Shown: one piece after another, positions 24,512 to 33,003 of the stretch
Layout: each line of letters begins with the position of its first letter
How positions within the stretch are numbered: position 1 is the stretch's first letter
Source of the DNA: Clostridia bacterium
GTDB lineage: Bacteria; Bacillota; Clostridia; Peptostreptococcales; Anaerovoracaceae
Direction: 5' to 3'
Assembly (NCBI GenBank): GCA_902363595.1
Contig: CABJAP010000001.1
Span: 248,001-312,000 of the forward strand
DNA length: 64,000 nucleotides
The notes under the pieces: model-generated
Databases searched by the model: none
The model's input: the letters and a program-made list of their open reading frames with translations, nothing else
Told to the model about the DNA's origin: nothing
Program-made: the position numbers and the translations under genes

Positions 24512-25618
24512 TTGAACGGTAAAATCAGACATATCTATCCAGGCGGAAACACACCGGAGGGCTTTTTCTCGTATTATCAATACATATTGGGACAGCAGGA
24601 GGCCAATCGCATCATCTGCCTCAAGGGCGGACCGGGAGTGGGCAAATCCACCTTTATGAGCAGGATTGGCGAGCACTTTGTCGAGCGGGGTGAAGATGTG
24701 GATTTCATGTGGTGCTCTTCCGATGCATCCTCTTTGGATGGAATTGTCCTCAAGCAGAAAAAAATCGCCATCATCGACGCGACCAGTCCCCATGTGGTGG
24801 ATCCGGTCAATCCGGGCGCAGTAGACAGCATCGTTCATCTTGGCGAATTCTGGAACGGGGAAGCGCTGAAAAAATGCAAGAGCCACGTCATGGAAAGCAA
24901 CCGCAAGATCAAACAGTGGTTCGGTTATGCGTATAATTATCTGGCAGCGGCAGGAGACCTTTCCGACGCCTTGGCTGCGGCTTATGAGGATGCTATCGAA
25001 GATGGGGAACTGTACAAGATCGCCGCGGGAATCGTAGGCGATGAGCTGTCTCATAAAGAGATTGCTCTCAATCCGGGGCAAATGAAAAAACAGTTCGCCA
25101 GCGCCATAACGCCGGAGGGCGTGCAGCACCATCTGGACTCGCTCATCGACGGCTATGAAAGGCTGTATATGATTACCGGACCTGTTGGTCTGAGCAATGC
25201 CAGGCTGCTGAATATCATAGCCGAGAGCGCCATTTACCGGGGCCTGGACGTGGAAGCCTTCTACTGTCCGATGAAACCGCAGGTCAAACTGGAACATCTT
25301 CTCATTCCCCAGCTGAAAATTGCCTTCCTTTCTTTGAACCAGTATCACGACTTGGAGCCATGGGAACGGGAAGAGGAGATTCATCTGATCGATATGAATG
25401 ACATTATAGGATGGCCTAGGCTGGAGGAAGCAAGACCCATGCTGGCCGACTGCGGAAGACGGATGTCAGAGCTTATCAAAGAAGCCACAAAGTGCATTGT
25501 AAGAGCAAAAAAAGAACATGATCGATTAGAGAGCTATTATATACCCAATATGGATTTCAAAAAAATAGATGCTCTTAGAGATGAAATCATTGGTAAAATT
25601 GAAGAAAACGTATTATAA
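24512..25618 (+). CDS. P-loop ATPase/nucleotide kinase-like protein (PRK06851 type)
   Basis: A 368-residue protein with an N-terminal P-loop GGPGVGKST (residues 39-47) and a second possible nucleotide-site region in the C half (MITGPVGLSNARLL); the two halves look like a degenerate duplication. This matches clostridial proteins annotated only as PRK06851-like ATPases. No membrane segments. Start is TTG at 24512 with AAAAGGGGG before it; the family begins at this HIYPGGNTPEGF region. It precedes the ATP-grasp ligase by 58 bases and may be the first gene of that operon. Function unknown. Confidence 0.8.
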   Translation: MNGKIRHIYPGGNTPEGFFSYYQYILGQQEANRIICLKGGPGVGKSTFMSRIGEHFVERGEDVDFMWCSSDASSLDGIVLKQKKIAIIDATSPHVVDPVNPGAVDSIVHLGEFWNGEALKKCKSHVMESNRKIKQWFGYAYNYLAAAGDLSDALAAAYEDAIEDGELYKIAAGIVGDELSHKEIALNPGQMKKQFASAITPEGVQHHLDSLIDGYERLYMITGPVGLSNARLLNIIAESAIYRGLDVEAFYCPMKPQVKLEHLLIPQLKIAFLSLNQYHDLEPWEREEEIHLIDMNDIIGWPRLEEARPMLADCGRRMSELIKEATKCIVRAKKEHDRLESYYIPNMDFKKIDALRDEIIGKIEENVL

Positions 25619-25676
25619 TATAGGGTAAGGTTTTGCGCCTTTTTAACAGACTAGAGAGTAAAAGAGGAGAAACACG

Positions 25677-26882
25677 ATGGATAAAAAATTCGTACCATTA
25701 CTTTTTGCAGGAGATATAAATGTCTGCAGTGTGGCCAGGGCGTTCCATGAGGCGTACGGGATCGTTTCCAGCGCTTATGGAAAATATCCCACCGGCCCCT
25801 GCATGGACAGCAAGATTATAGATTATAAAGCCGATGAAAAGGCAGATGAACAGGAAACATTCCTCAGGCTGGTTAACGAGTTCGCAGCGGACCATAAGGA
25901 TGAAATCGTCCTTTTGATCGGCTGCGGCGACAGCTATGTCCAGCTGGCCAGTCAGAATAAGGACAACTTCGCAGAGAACGTGATTGCGCCTTATATTGAC
26001 ATTGATCTTATGAATGACTTGATTCATAAAGAAAAGTTTTACGCCATGTGCGAGAAAGTGGGCGTGGATTATCCTACGACATATGTGCATAAAAAAGAGC
26101 TGGGGCTGAATGTGAAAGCGCCCTTTGAGGGACCGTATATCATTAAGCCGTCCAACGGCATTGAATACTGGAGACATCCTTACCCAACCCAGAAAAAGGT
26201 CTACAAGGAAAACAGCTGGGAGGCCAGTCTGTCGGTCCTTTCGGATATTTATGGCTCCGGATATGAGGATTCGGTCATCATTCAGAACTTTATTCCCGGC
26301 GACGACACTTACATGCGTGTGTTAACCAACTATTCGGACAAGCACGGTGAAGTTCAGATGATGTGCCTGGGGCATGTGCTGCTGGAAGAGCATACGCCTC
26401 ATGGACTGGGCAACCATGCTGTCATTATCACCGAAAAAAATGAAAAAATTATGCGTCAGTTTAAAGCGCTGCTGGAGGAAATCGGATATGTGGGCTTTTC
26501 AAATTTTGATATTAAATATGATCAGAGAGATGGAAAATATAAAGTCTTTGAAATCAATACCCGTCAGGGACGAAGCAATTACTATGTGACCGGGGCCGGC
26601 GCTAATATCGCCAAGCTGCTGGTGGACGATTATATTCTGGACAAGCCTATGGAATTCCAGGCTGTGGAAAACGAGCATATGTTTACGGTCGTACCGAAAA
26701 AAGTGGCGTTCACCTATATTCGGCCGGAAGAATACAGGGAAAAAATGCGCAGGCTGATGGATGCCGGAAAAGTGTCCAATCCGCTCATTTACGGACCGGA
26801 CCGGGGACTGATTCGTAGACTGCGCATCTTCAAGAATATGCACAGACATCATGCGGCTTTTAAAAAGTACTACGAATTGTAA
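25677..26882 (+). CDS. ATP-grasp carboxylate-amine ligase
   Basis: A 401-residue protein of the ATP-grasp superfamily. The central domain shows GPYIIKPSNGIEYW (ATP-binding lysine), VIIQNFIPGDDTYMRVL, and the Mg-binding VGFSNFDIKYD...FEINTRQGRSNYY block. These enzymes form an acyl phosphate and couple a carboxylate to an amine. The closest functional analogue I can think of is D-aspartate ligase of peptidoglycan side chains, chiefly because an aspartate/glutamate-type racemase and a MurE-like ligase follow. The substrate is therefore inferred only. GAGGAGA ribosome site before the ATG. Confidence 0.85.
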   Translation: MDKKFVPLLFAGDINVCSVARAFHEAYGIVSSAYGKYPTGPCMDSKIIDYKADEKADEQETFLRLVNEFAADHKDEIVLLIGCGDSYVQLASQNKDNFAENVIAPYIDIDLMNDLIHKEKFYAMCEKVGVDYPTTYVHKKELGLNVKAPFEGPYIIKPSNGIEYWRHPYPTQKKVYKENSWEASLSVLSDIYGSGYEDSVIIQNFIPGDDTYMRVLTNYSDKHGEVQMMCLGHVLLEEHTPHGLGNHAVIITEKNEKIMRQFKALLEEIGYVGFSNFDIKYDQRDGKYKVFEINTRQGRSNYYVTGAGANIAKLLVDDYILDKPMEFQAVENEHMFTVVPKKVAFTYIRPEEYREKMRRLMDAGKVSNPLIYGPDRGLIRRLRIFKNMHRHHAAFKKYYEL

Positions 26883-26923
26883 TTGGCCGATTGCCAAGAA
26901 TAATTAAAAAATTGGAGAATGGG

Positions 26924-27646
26924 ATGAAAGATAAGAAGAAGGTACTAGGTGTGATCGGGGGAATGGGACCACTGGCCACACAACTATTTTACAAAATGAT
27001 GATTGAAAATACACAGGCCTGCAAAGATCAGGAACATATTAACATGGTTATTTTAAACCATGCCACCATGCCGGACCGGACTCAGGCGATCATGGAGGAT
27101 CAGCTGGACGACTTGCTCAGCCGTCTTTCAGAGGATGCGGATACGCTGGAAAAAAGCGGGGCAGATTATATCGCGATTCCCTGCAATACCTGCCATGTGC
27201 TCATCAATGAACTGCAGGAAAAAACCAGTCTGCCGGTGGTCAATATGATTAAAGCCGCAGTTAAGGAAATTGTTCATACCTACGGAACGGGAGCAAAAGT
27301 GGGAATTATGGCAACCGACGGCACGGTCAAGATGGGCCTTTATCAAAAGGAGTGCCGGGCGCAGGGGCTGATCCCCATCATACCGTCACCGGAAAACCAG
27401 AAGCTGGTTATGAAAATCATCTACGATGGAGTAAAAGACGGCGGACCGATCGATTATGATGATTTTGAAGCGGTGGAGACAGAATTCCGGGATCAGGAAT
27501 GTGACTGCGTAATCATGGCCTGTACGGAGCTTTCTTGCTTTAAAGAACAATACCAGCTGTCGGATTATTTTGTGGACGCCATGGAGGCGATGGCCAAGGA
27601 AGCGGTCGTACTCTGCGAAAAAAAGCTTAGGAGGAATGATAAATGA
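26924..27646 (+). CDS. Aspartate/glutamate-type amino acid racemase
   Basis: A 240-residue PLP-independent racemase. The two catalytic cysteines are Cys87 (IPCNTCH) and Cys200 (MACTEL); the N terminus GVIGGMGPLAT and the NHATMPDRTQAI motif are those of the aspartate racemase branch. The ATG at 26924 is chosen for GGAG seven bases upstream; a more distal TTG has none. The stop overlaps the MurE-like ATG (ATGA), implying coupled translation. Predicted product D-aspartate or a related D-amino acid for the neighbouring ligases. Confidence 0.9.
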   Translation: MKDKKKVLGVIGGMGPLATQLFYKMMIENTQACKDQEHINMVILNHATMPDRTQAIMEDQLDDLLSRLSEDADTLEKSGADYIAIPCNTCHVLINELQEKTSLPVVNMIKAAVKEIVHTYGTGAKVGIMATDGTVKMGLYQKECRAQGLIPIIPSPENQKLVMKIIYDGVKDGGPIDYDDFEAVETEFRDQECDCVIMACTELSCFKEQYQLSDYFVDAMEAMAKEAVVLCEKKLRRNDK

Positions 27647-29157
27647 TAAACAGGCTGCATTTACTGAAGGAATATATTGCAATACTGGACAAAAACGGTC
27701 TCATTGCCGAAATGCGGATACCGGAAGAAACAATGGAGAAAAAGGTAAACTATGTATCCTTTAATTCGCAGGATATCCGCTACGACACCTTGTTCATCTG
27801 TAAAGGAGTCCACTTTACCGTCGATTATCTTCTGAGCGCCCTGGATGAAGGCGCTTTTGCCTATGTGAGCGAGGTGAAATATGATCGGGAAGCGCCGAAT
27901 GCGCCATATATCATCGTCAACAATATGCGCCGGGCCATGGCGCTGATGGCGGACTTATTTTACAACCAGATATGGAAAGAACTGACCATAACAGGCATTA
28001 CCGGCACCAAAGGAAAATCTACCACCACTTATTTTATGAAATACATTCTGGATGAATATCTGCGGGATCAGAAAAAGCCTGTCAGCGCCGTTATCTCCGG
28101 AATTGATAACTACGACGGCGTTATCAACGAAGAATCCCATCTGACAACCCCGGAAGCACTGGATTTGCACCGCCATTACGATAATGCGGTAAGAAGCGGA
28201 ATTGAATTTCTAACCATGGAGGTATCCAGCCAGGCGCTTAAATATGATCGGACCTATGGTATTACCTTTGATGTGGGTTGTTTCCTGAACATCGGTACAG
28301 ACCATATCAGCGATGTGGAGCATCCCAGCTTTGAGGATTATCTGGCGGCAAAGATGGTGCTGTTTGGACAGTGTCGGATTGCCTGCATCAATATGGAAAG
28401 CGATTATGCCGGGATGGCGATTGACGCGGCGGCAGGCAAGGCAGAAAAGCTGATTACTTTCGGACTCAAACCGGAAGCCGATCTTTATGGATACGAAGTA
28501 GAACCGGGCAAACGGGGCATCTCATTTAGAGTCAGGTGTGACAGCTTTGATGAAGATTTCAAAATCGGCATGACCGGACTGTTCAATGTGGAAAACGCGC
28601 TGGCGGCGATCGCCATATCCTATGGGCTGAACATTCCAATGGAATACATTAAAGCGGGGCTGAAAAAAGCCCGGGTCAGCGGCCGGATGGAAATCTATAC
28701 CAGCACAAGCGGAGAACTGGATGTGATCGTCGACTATGCTCACAATCAAATGAGCTTCGAATCCCTGTTCCAATCGACCAAAAAGGAATATCCAGGAAAA
28801 AAGATCACTATCGTTTTTGGATGCCCTGGAAAGAAGGCTTTCGGACGAAGAAAAGAGCTGGGTGAAATCGCAGGTAAATATGCGGATAAGGTTTTTATCA
28901 CAGAAGAAGATGCGGGCGAGGAACCGGTTATGAAAATTTCCCAAGAGATCGCCAGCCACGTACATGAATACGACTGCGAATGCAATATTGTTGTCGACAG
29001 GGAAGACGCCATTCGTCAGGCGATCGAAACAGCTGACGACAATACGGTAGTGTTGATTACCGGAAAAGGTCGGGAAACACGTCAGAAAAGAGGTACCCAA
29101 TATGTGGATACTCCATCGGACGTAGAATATGTAGAAACCTTTCTGGCAGAAAAGTAA
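27643..29157 (+). CDS. MurE-like Mur ligase lacking the diaminopimelate motif
   Basis: A 504-residue Mur ligase with the N-terminal UDP-MurNAc-binding-like domain, central P-loop GTKGKST (121-127), MEVSSQAL, NIGTDHISDVEH, and the C-terminal domain with DYAHNQMSF and LITGKGRET. In MurE, the amino-acid motif DNPR reads arginine of diaminopimelate enzymes; here the equivalent stretch is FITEEDAGEEP (418-428), with no DNPR and one residue shorter. It is therefore probably not the housekeeping MurE. It overlaps the racemase gene by four bases. Predicted to add an unusual amino acid to a UDP-MurNAc-peptide or to a related carrier. Confidence 0.88.
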   Translation: MINRLHLLKEYIAILDKNGLIAEMRIPEETMEKKVNYVSFNSQDIRYDTLFICKGVHFTVDYLLSALDEGAFAYVSEVKYDREAPNAPYIIVNNMRRAMALMADLFYNQIWKELTITGITGTKGKSTTTYFMKYILDEYLRDQKKPVSAVISGIDNYDGVINEESHLTTPEALDLHRHYDNAVRSGIEFLTMEVSSQALKYDRTYGITFDVGCFLNIGTDHISDVEHPSFEDYLAAKMVLFGQCRIACINMESDYAGMAIDAAAGKAEKLITFGLKPEADLYGYEVEPGKRGISFRVRCDSFDEDFKIGMTGLFNVENALAAIAISYGLNIPMEYIKAGLKKARVSGRMEIYTSTSGELDVIVDYAHNQMSFESLFQSTKKEYPGKKITIVFGCPGKKAFGRRKELGEIAGKYADKVFITEEDAGEEPVMKISQEIASHVHEYDCECNIVVDREDAIRQAIETADDNTVVLITGKGRETRQKRGTQYVDTPSDVEYVETFLAEK

Positions 29158-29169
29158 AGGATACTTGCA

Positions 29170-30441
29170 ATGGAGAAGATCACAAAAAGAAGTCTGGGCG
29201 TGTTCGCTCTGTTTGCTCTTTGCTTGGGAGCGGCTGCGGGAGCTGTCGTCTGGGCCCTTTTAAAAGTCATGAATTTGGGAATTCATCTCCTATGGGAGGT
29301 GATTCCCAAAAACGTTGGACATCCTGTTCTATATACGTTTATTGTCTGCCTTGCAGGAGGCCTTTTGATTGGCCTGTGGCAAAAAAAATTCGGAGTACTT
29401 CCGGATACGCTGGAAGATGTTATGGCAGACTTGAAGAAAAATAGTACATATCCCTATGACCGGCTGCATATACTGGCAGTATCGGCACTGCTGCCGCTTA
29501 TTTTCGGCGGTAGTTTGGGTCCGGAAGCCGGCTTGACGGGAATTATCGTTGGTCTGTGCTGTTGGATCGGTGACCGGCTGAAATATAAGGGCTCTGAGGT
29601 AAGAGAGCTGGCGAATGCGGGAATTGCCGCTACGCTGGGTGTGATTTTCAACTCTCCCTTTGTAGGGATTGCCAACAACTTTGAAAATAAAGATCTGGAA
29701 GATGAGCAGCCTCTTAAAACGCCTGCGGAAAAGCTGGACATGAAAAAGGCCAAGACTCTGGTCTATGTAGCCGCTGTTGCCGGCGCGCTGGGGGCTATGG
29801 GCGGATTAGGACAATTTTTCGGCGGAGGAATGGGCATTGCCAGATTTGGACGTGATGTGGACATTACCATTTCCGACTGGAAATGGTTTGCGCTTTTTGT
29901 GCTGATCAGTATATTGTGCGGCATGGCCTATATGCTCTGCGACCGGATCACCTCAGCATTGGGCGGAAGGATCGCTGACCATCGGATCGCCAGTTGTATG
30001 TTAGCGGGGCTTTTTCTGGCAGCGCTGGGGACGTTGTTCCCCTGGACCATGTTTTCAGGTGAGCATGAAATGGCGGAAATGATGGAAGTCTGGCAGCAGC
30101 AGAGTTTTGCACTTCTGTTTTTGACCGGTGTGGTCAAGCTGGTTCTTATCAATTTATGCGTTAATTTGGGATGGAGAGGCGGGAATATTTTCCCGATCAT
30201 CTTTGCGGGAGTTTGTATAGGCTACTCCTTAGCTATGCTCACAGGGGCGGAACCTATATTTGCTGTGGCGGTATGTGTGTCCGCGCTGTGCGGGTATATC
30301 ATGCGCAAACCCCTTACGGTCATCGGCGTGCTGCTTTTATGCTTTCCCATGACTATTATCATTCCCATGGCCGCAGCCGCTTATGTTGGAAGCATAGTCC
30401 CAGTATTTGGAGTATTAAAGAAAAAAGGAAAAACGGTATAA
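29170..30441 (+). CDS. ClC family chloride channel/transporter
   Basis: A 423-residue membrane protein with about ten helices. The anion-path motifs are present in variant form: GGSLGPEAGLTG for the second selectivity segment (GxxGPxxG) and WRGGNIFPIIFAG for the GGxFxP segment. The first GSGIP motif is replaced by GVLPDTLE, as in a divergent bacterial ClC branch. It begins 12 bases after the MurE-like stop with a poor ribosome site and may be cotranscribed. Whether it is a channel or proton-coupled exchanger cannot be told. Confidence 0.85.
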   Translation: MEKITKRSLGVFALFALCLGAAAGAVVWALLKVMNLGIHLLWEVIPKNVGHPVLYTFIVCLAGGLLIGLWQKKFGVLPDTLEDVMADLKKNSTYPYDRLHILAVSALLPLIFGGSLGPEAGLTGIIVGLCCWIGDRLKYKGSEVRELANAGIAATLGVIFNSPFVGIANNFENKDLEDEQPLKTPAEKLDMKKAKTLVYVAAVAGALGAMGGLGQFFGGGMGIARFGRDVDITISDWKWFALFVLISILCGMAYMLCDRITSALGGRIADHRIASCMLAGLFLAALGTLFPWTMFSGEHEMAEMMEVWQQQSFALLFLTGVVKLVLINLCVNLGWRGGNIFPIIFAGVCIGYSLAMLTGAEPIFAVAVCVSALCGYIMRKPLTVIGVLLLCFPMTIIIPMAAAAYVGSIVPVFGVLKKKGKTV

Positions 30442-30478
30442 ATGTAGAAAAAGACAACAAAAGAACAAGGAGGGTATT

Positions 30479-30955
30479 ATGAACGTACTGATTGCATATG
30501 CAAGCAAGACCGGAACCACTGCCAAATGCGCCAAAATTTTAAAGGCACTGGTGGATGATGCGACTTTGTGTGACCTGACCAAGGAAAAGCCGGATCTGAG
30601 CCAATATAACTGTGTTATTGTAGGCGGAAGCATACGGATGGGTGCGCTTCATAAAGCCTCGAAGAATTTTATACTTCGCAATAAAGAAACGCTGATGCGA
30701 AAGAAATGTGCATTTTTTACTTGTAATTGCTTTACTGGACAGACAGATATGTACATGAAAAAAAACATTCCTGGAGAATTACTGAAAAAGGCCATTGCTA
30801 CCGGGAGTTTCGGAGGAGAAATTCCCTTGGAAGCACAAAAGGGATTTGATAAACTGATTATGAAGCTGGTAGCCAAACGGGGTACTCGTTCTGAAAATGC
30901 AAAACTTCATACATCCTCAGAAGCCATTAACAAATTTGCTGAAAAAATTAGATAA
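30479..30955 (+). CDS. Flavodoxin domain protein (HemG-like flavodoxin)
   Basis: A 158-residue flavodoxin-fold protein. The FMN phosphate loop is YASKTGTTAKCAK (residues 8-20), followed by NCVIVGGSIRMGALH and FFTCNC. It is close in pattern to flavodoxins annotated as protoporphyrinogen oxidase-like, but no haem genes lie nearby, so an electron-carrier role is more cautious. AAGGAGGG ribosome site; a long terminator follows the stop. Confidence 0.85.
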   Translation: MNVLIAYASKTGTTAKCAKILKALVDDATLCDLTKEKPDLSQYNCVIVGGSIRMGALHKASKNFILRNKETLMRKKCAFFTCNCFTGQTDMYMKKNIPGELLKKAIATGSFGGEIPLEAQKGFDKLIMKLVAKRGTRSENAKLHTSSEAINKFAEKIR

Positions 30956-30977
30956 AGAATAGAATTCGATTTTGGAT

Positions 30978-31043
30978 AAAGTCGGAAATAAGTTTCCTTT
31001 TTTAATCTGTAAAAAGTGGAAATATATTTCCGACTTTTTTCTT
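30978..31043 (+). terminator. Terminator after the flavodoxin gene
   Basis: A 13-bp perfect stem, AAAGTCGGAAATA (30978-30990) with TATTTCCGACTTT (31025-31037), then TTTCTTT. Confidence 0.9.
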
Positions 31044-31130
31044 TGACTGTCTTACTGTCAGAATTGACAGATTTTTTATTGCCGCTGGTTGCAAGGGGAC
31101 CAGGTCTGATTGTTGTTAAACTTTTAATTA

Positions 31131-31146
31131 TGGCATGTTTTTTGTA
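31131..31146 (+). promoter_or_regulatory. Sigma-54 type promoter of the first APC permease
   Basis: TGGCATGTTTTTTGTA: GG (31132-31133) and GT (31144-31145, GC in the consensus) with ten bases between. The surrounding sequence resembles that at 32909. An inverted repeat CTGTCA-GAAT-TGACAG (31055-31070) lies about 70 bases upstream and could be the activator site. Confidence 0.7.
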
Positions 31147-31324
31147 ATATATAGTTTTACGCAATAGATATAAAAATTTTTAAATAAGGAGGTGGCCGTA
31201 GAAAGAAGAAATGCCATAGAGGACCCTTGTCAGGTAATTTATGGAGGACAGAAGAACAATTTACGAAGAGAAGGATTGTTCTAATGAACTTATTAAATTA
31301 TTTGTATTACAAGGAGGAATCATT

Positions 31325-32767
31325 ATGAGTCACGGAGGAAGACAAGAACTTCAAAAGTCTCTAAACATGAAAGACGTTTTGGCGCTGGCCTTTGGAACGA
31401 TGATCGGCTGGGGCTGGATTATGCTGGCAGGATCCTGGGTTGCCAGCGGCGGCGTAATCGGAGCGATTTTAGCTTTTGCGCTTGGCGGTATTATGGCATT
31501 ATTTGTAGGTATGACCTATGCGGAACTAACACCGGCACTGCCACTGGCAGGCGGGGAGCTGGTCTTTTCTTATCGGGCAATGGGCTATAACGCATCCTGG
31601 TTTACCGGATGGATGATCACGCTGGCTTACATTGGCGTAGCAGCTTGGGAAGGCCCTGCCCTTGCCAACGCGCTGGGCTTCTTATTCGGGAATCTGCTCC
31701 CGGATTTAGGCGTTCTTTACCAGATACAGGGATCCGAGGTTACAGGAATGTTCCTGCTGATCGGCTGTATAGGAGCGATAATTTTGTCCTTTGTTAACTA
31801 TCGTGGAGCAAAGGCCTCTGCCGTATTTCAGACGACTGCCACCATCGCCATGGCCATCGGCGGTATCGCATTTTTCTGCGGAGGCGTTATTAAGGGCGAT
31901 ATCGGTAACATGATCCCGGTGTTCACAGACGGCAAGGGATTCGTAGCAGTCATCCTGGCCGTACCAGCCATGTTCGTCGGCTTTGACGTAATCCCGCAGG
32001 CTGCCGAGGAAATGAAAATACCCCTGGGCAAAATCGGAAAGGTGATGATCATTGCGATCGGAATGGCGGCCGCATGGTATATGATTATGATCCTGGGCGT
32101 AGCTCTTTCTGCTCCGGTGGATGTCAGAAACGGTTTTGCATCAGACCCCAATTCTGTACCGGTAGCCGATACGTTCGCTTATGCGCTGGGACACCCAGTA
32201 TTCGGAAAACTGATGATTATCGCGGCCATGTGTGGAATCCTCACTTCCTGGAATGGTTTCATTGTAGGCGCAACCAGAGTTTTATTTTCCATGAGCAGAG
32301 CCAAGATGCTGCCGTCTATCTTTGCAAAAGTTCACCCGAAATATGATTCGCCTGTAGCAGCGATTCTGCTGGTGGGACTGATTACCGTTTTGTCGCCGCT
32401 CCTTGGAAAGAGCGCGCTGAGCTGGTTTGTAAACGCAGCTGCCTTCGGAACAGTGGTCGCATATTTCATGGTATCTCTGTCGTTTTGCGTACTGAGAAGA
32501 ACAGAGCCTGATCTAGAGCGGCCGTTCCTGGTAAAGGGCGGGAATGTCATAGGAATCTGCGCAGTCCTGGTAGCGCTATTCTTTATTTCTCTGTACTTGC
32601 CGATCTACAGTCCGACACCGCTGGCACCGATTGAATGGGCACTGGTAGGCGGCTGGATCGTGCTTGGCATCATTCTATTCATTGCTAACAAGTGTTCGAT
32701 CAATGGCAAGGCATCCAAGGAAGAAGTCGAATATCTGATGTTTGGTAACGACTATAAACGGTTTTAA
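31325..32767 (+). CDS. APC family amino acid permease (GABA locus, copy 1)
   Basis: A 480-residue transporter with twelve predicted helices. The APC signature is clear: ALAFGTMIGWGWIMLAGSW in helix 1, ELTPALPLAGGELVFSYRAMG, the AFxxFVGFDVIPQAAEEMK segment and SWNGFIVGATRVLFSMSRA. The ATG at 31325 is used since AAGGAGG precedes it; upstream in-frame codons read leader sequence. It is nearly a duplicate of the gene at 34517, and the two flank the GABA aminotransferase, so uptake of GABA (or a GABA/product exchange) is the likely role. Biased codon use suggests high expression. Confidence 0.92.
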   Translation: MSHGGRQELQKSLNMKDVLALAFGTMIGWGWIMLAGSWVASGGVIGAILAFALGGIMALFVGMTYAELTPALPLAGGELVFSYRAMGYNASWFTGWMITLAYIGVAAWEGPALANALGFLFGNLLPDLGVLYQIQGSEVTGMFLLIGCIGAIILSFVNYRGAKASAVFQTTATIAMAIGGIAFFCGGVIKGDIGNMIPVFTDGKGFVAVILAVPAMFVGFDVIPQAAEEMKIPLGKIGKVMIIAIGMAAAWYMIMILGVALSAPVDVRNGFASDPNSVPVADTFAYALGHPVFGKLMIIAAMCGILTSWNGFIVGATRVLFSMSRAKMLPSIFAKVHPKYDSPVAAILLVGLITVLSPLLGKSALSWFVNAAAFGTVVAYFMVSLSFCVLRRTEPDLERPFLVKGGNVIGICAVLVALFFISLYLPIYSPTPLAPIEWALVGGWIVLGIILFIANKCSINGKASKEEVEYLMFGNDYKRF

Positions 32768-32908
32768 CTCGGAAAAAAATTTCCATATTATTTCATGGGA
32801 GAAATTGTAGAATTCTCCAATATTCAGAAAAATTAAATTTAGCCGGTGTGTAAATTTCAACGATTTCCGCCGGCTTTCTACAAAAATTATGTGTTAAGTT
32901 TTTAACTA

Positions 32909-32924
32909 TGGCACGATTTTTGTA
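32909..32924 (+). promoter_or_regulatory. Sigma-54 type promoter of gabT
   Basis: TGGCACGATTTTTGTA: a perfect -24 element (TGGCACG) and TTGTA at -12, with GG-N10-GT spacing. It is 80 bases before the gabT start. The upstream 40 bases (GTTAAG..TTTTAACTATGG) resemble those before the first permease. Confidence 0.78.
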
Positions 32925-33003
32925 ACTAAGTAATAACAGATGGATGATCAAGGAATCTGCCTGTACGGCAGAATTCACAAGAAAACTCAAGGGAGGAAAC
33001 AAA

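Noticed and set aside
25624..25642. GG-N10-GC pattern before the ATP-grasp gene resembling a sigma-54 site
   Set aside because: Only the GG/GC spacing and TTGC fit; the -24 element lacks TGGCAC (reads AGGGTAA), so it is probably chance.
31241..31324. 28-codon upstream extension of the first permease
   Set aside because: The second copy of the permease starts at the equivalent of 31325 and AAGGAGG lies just before that ATG.
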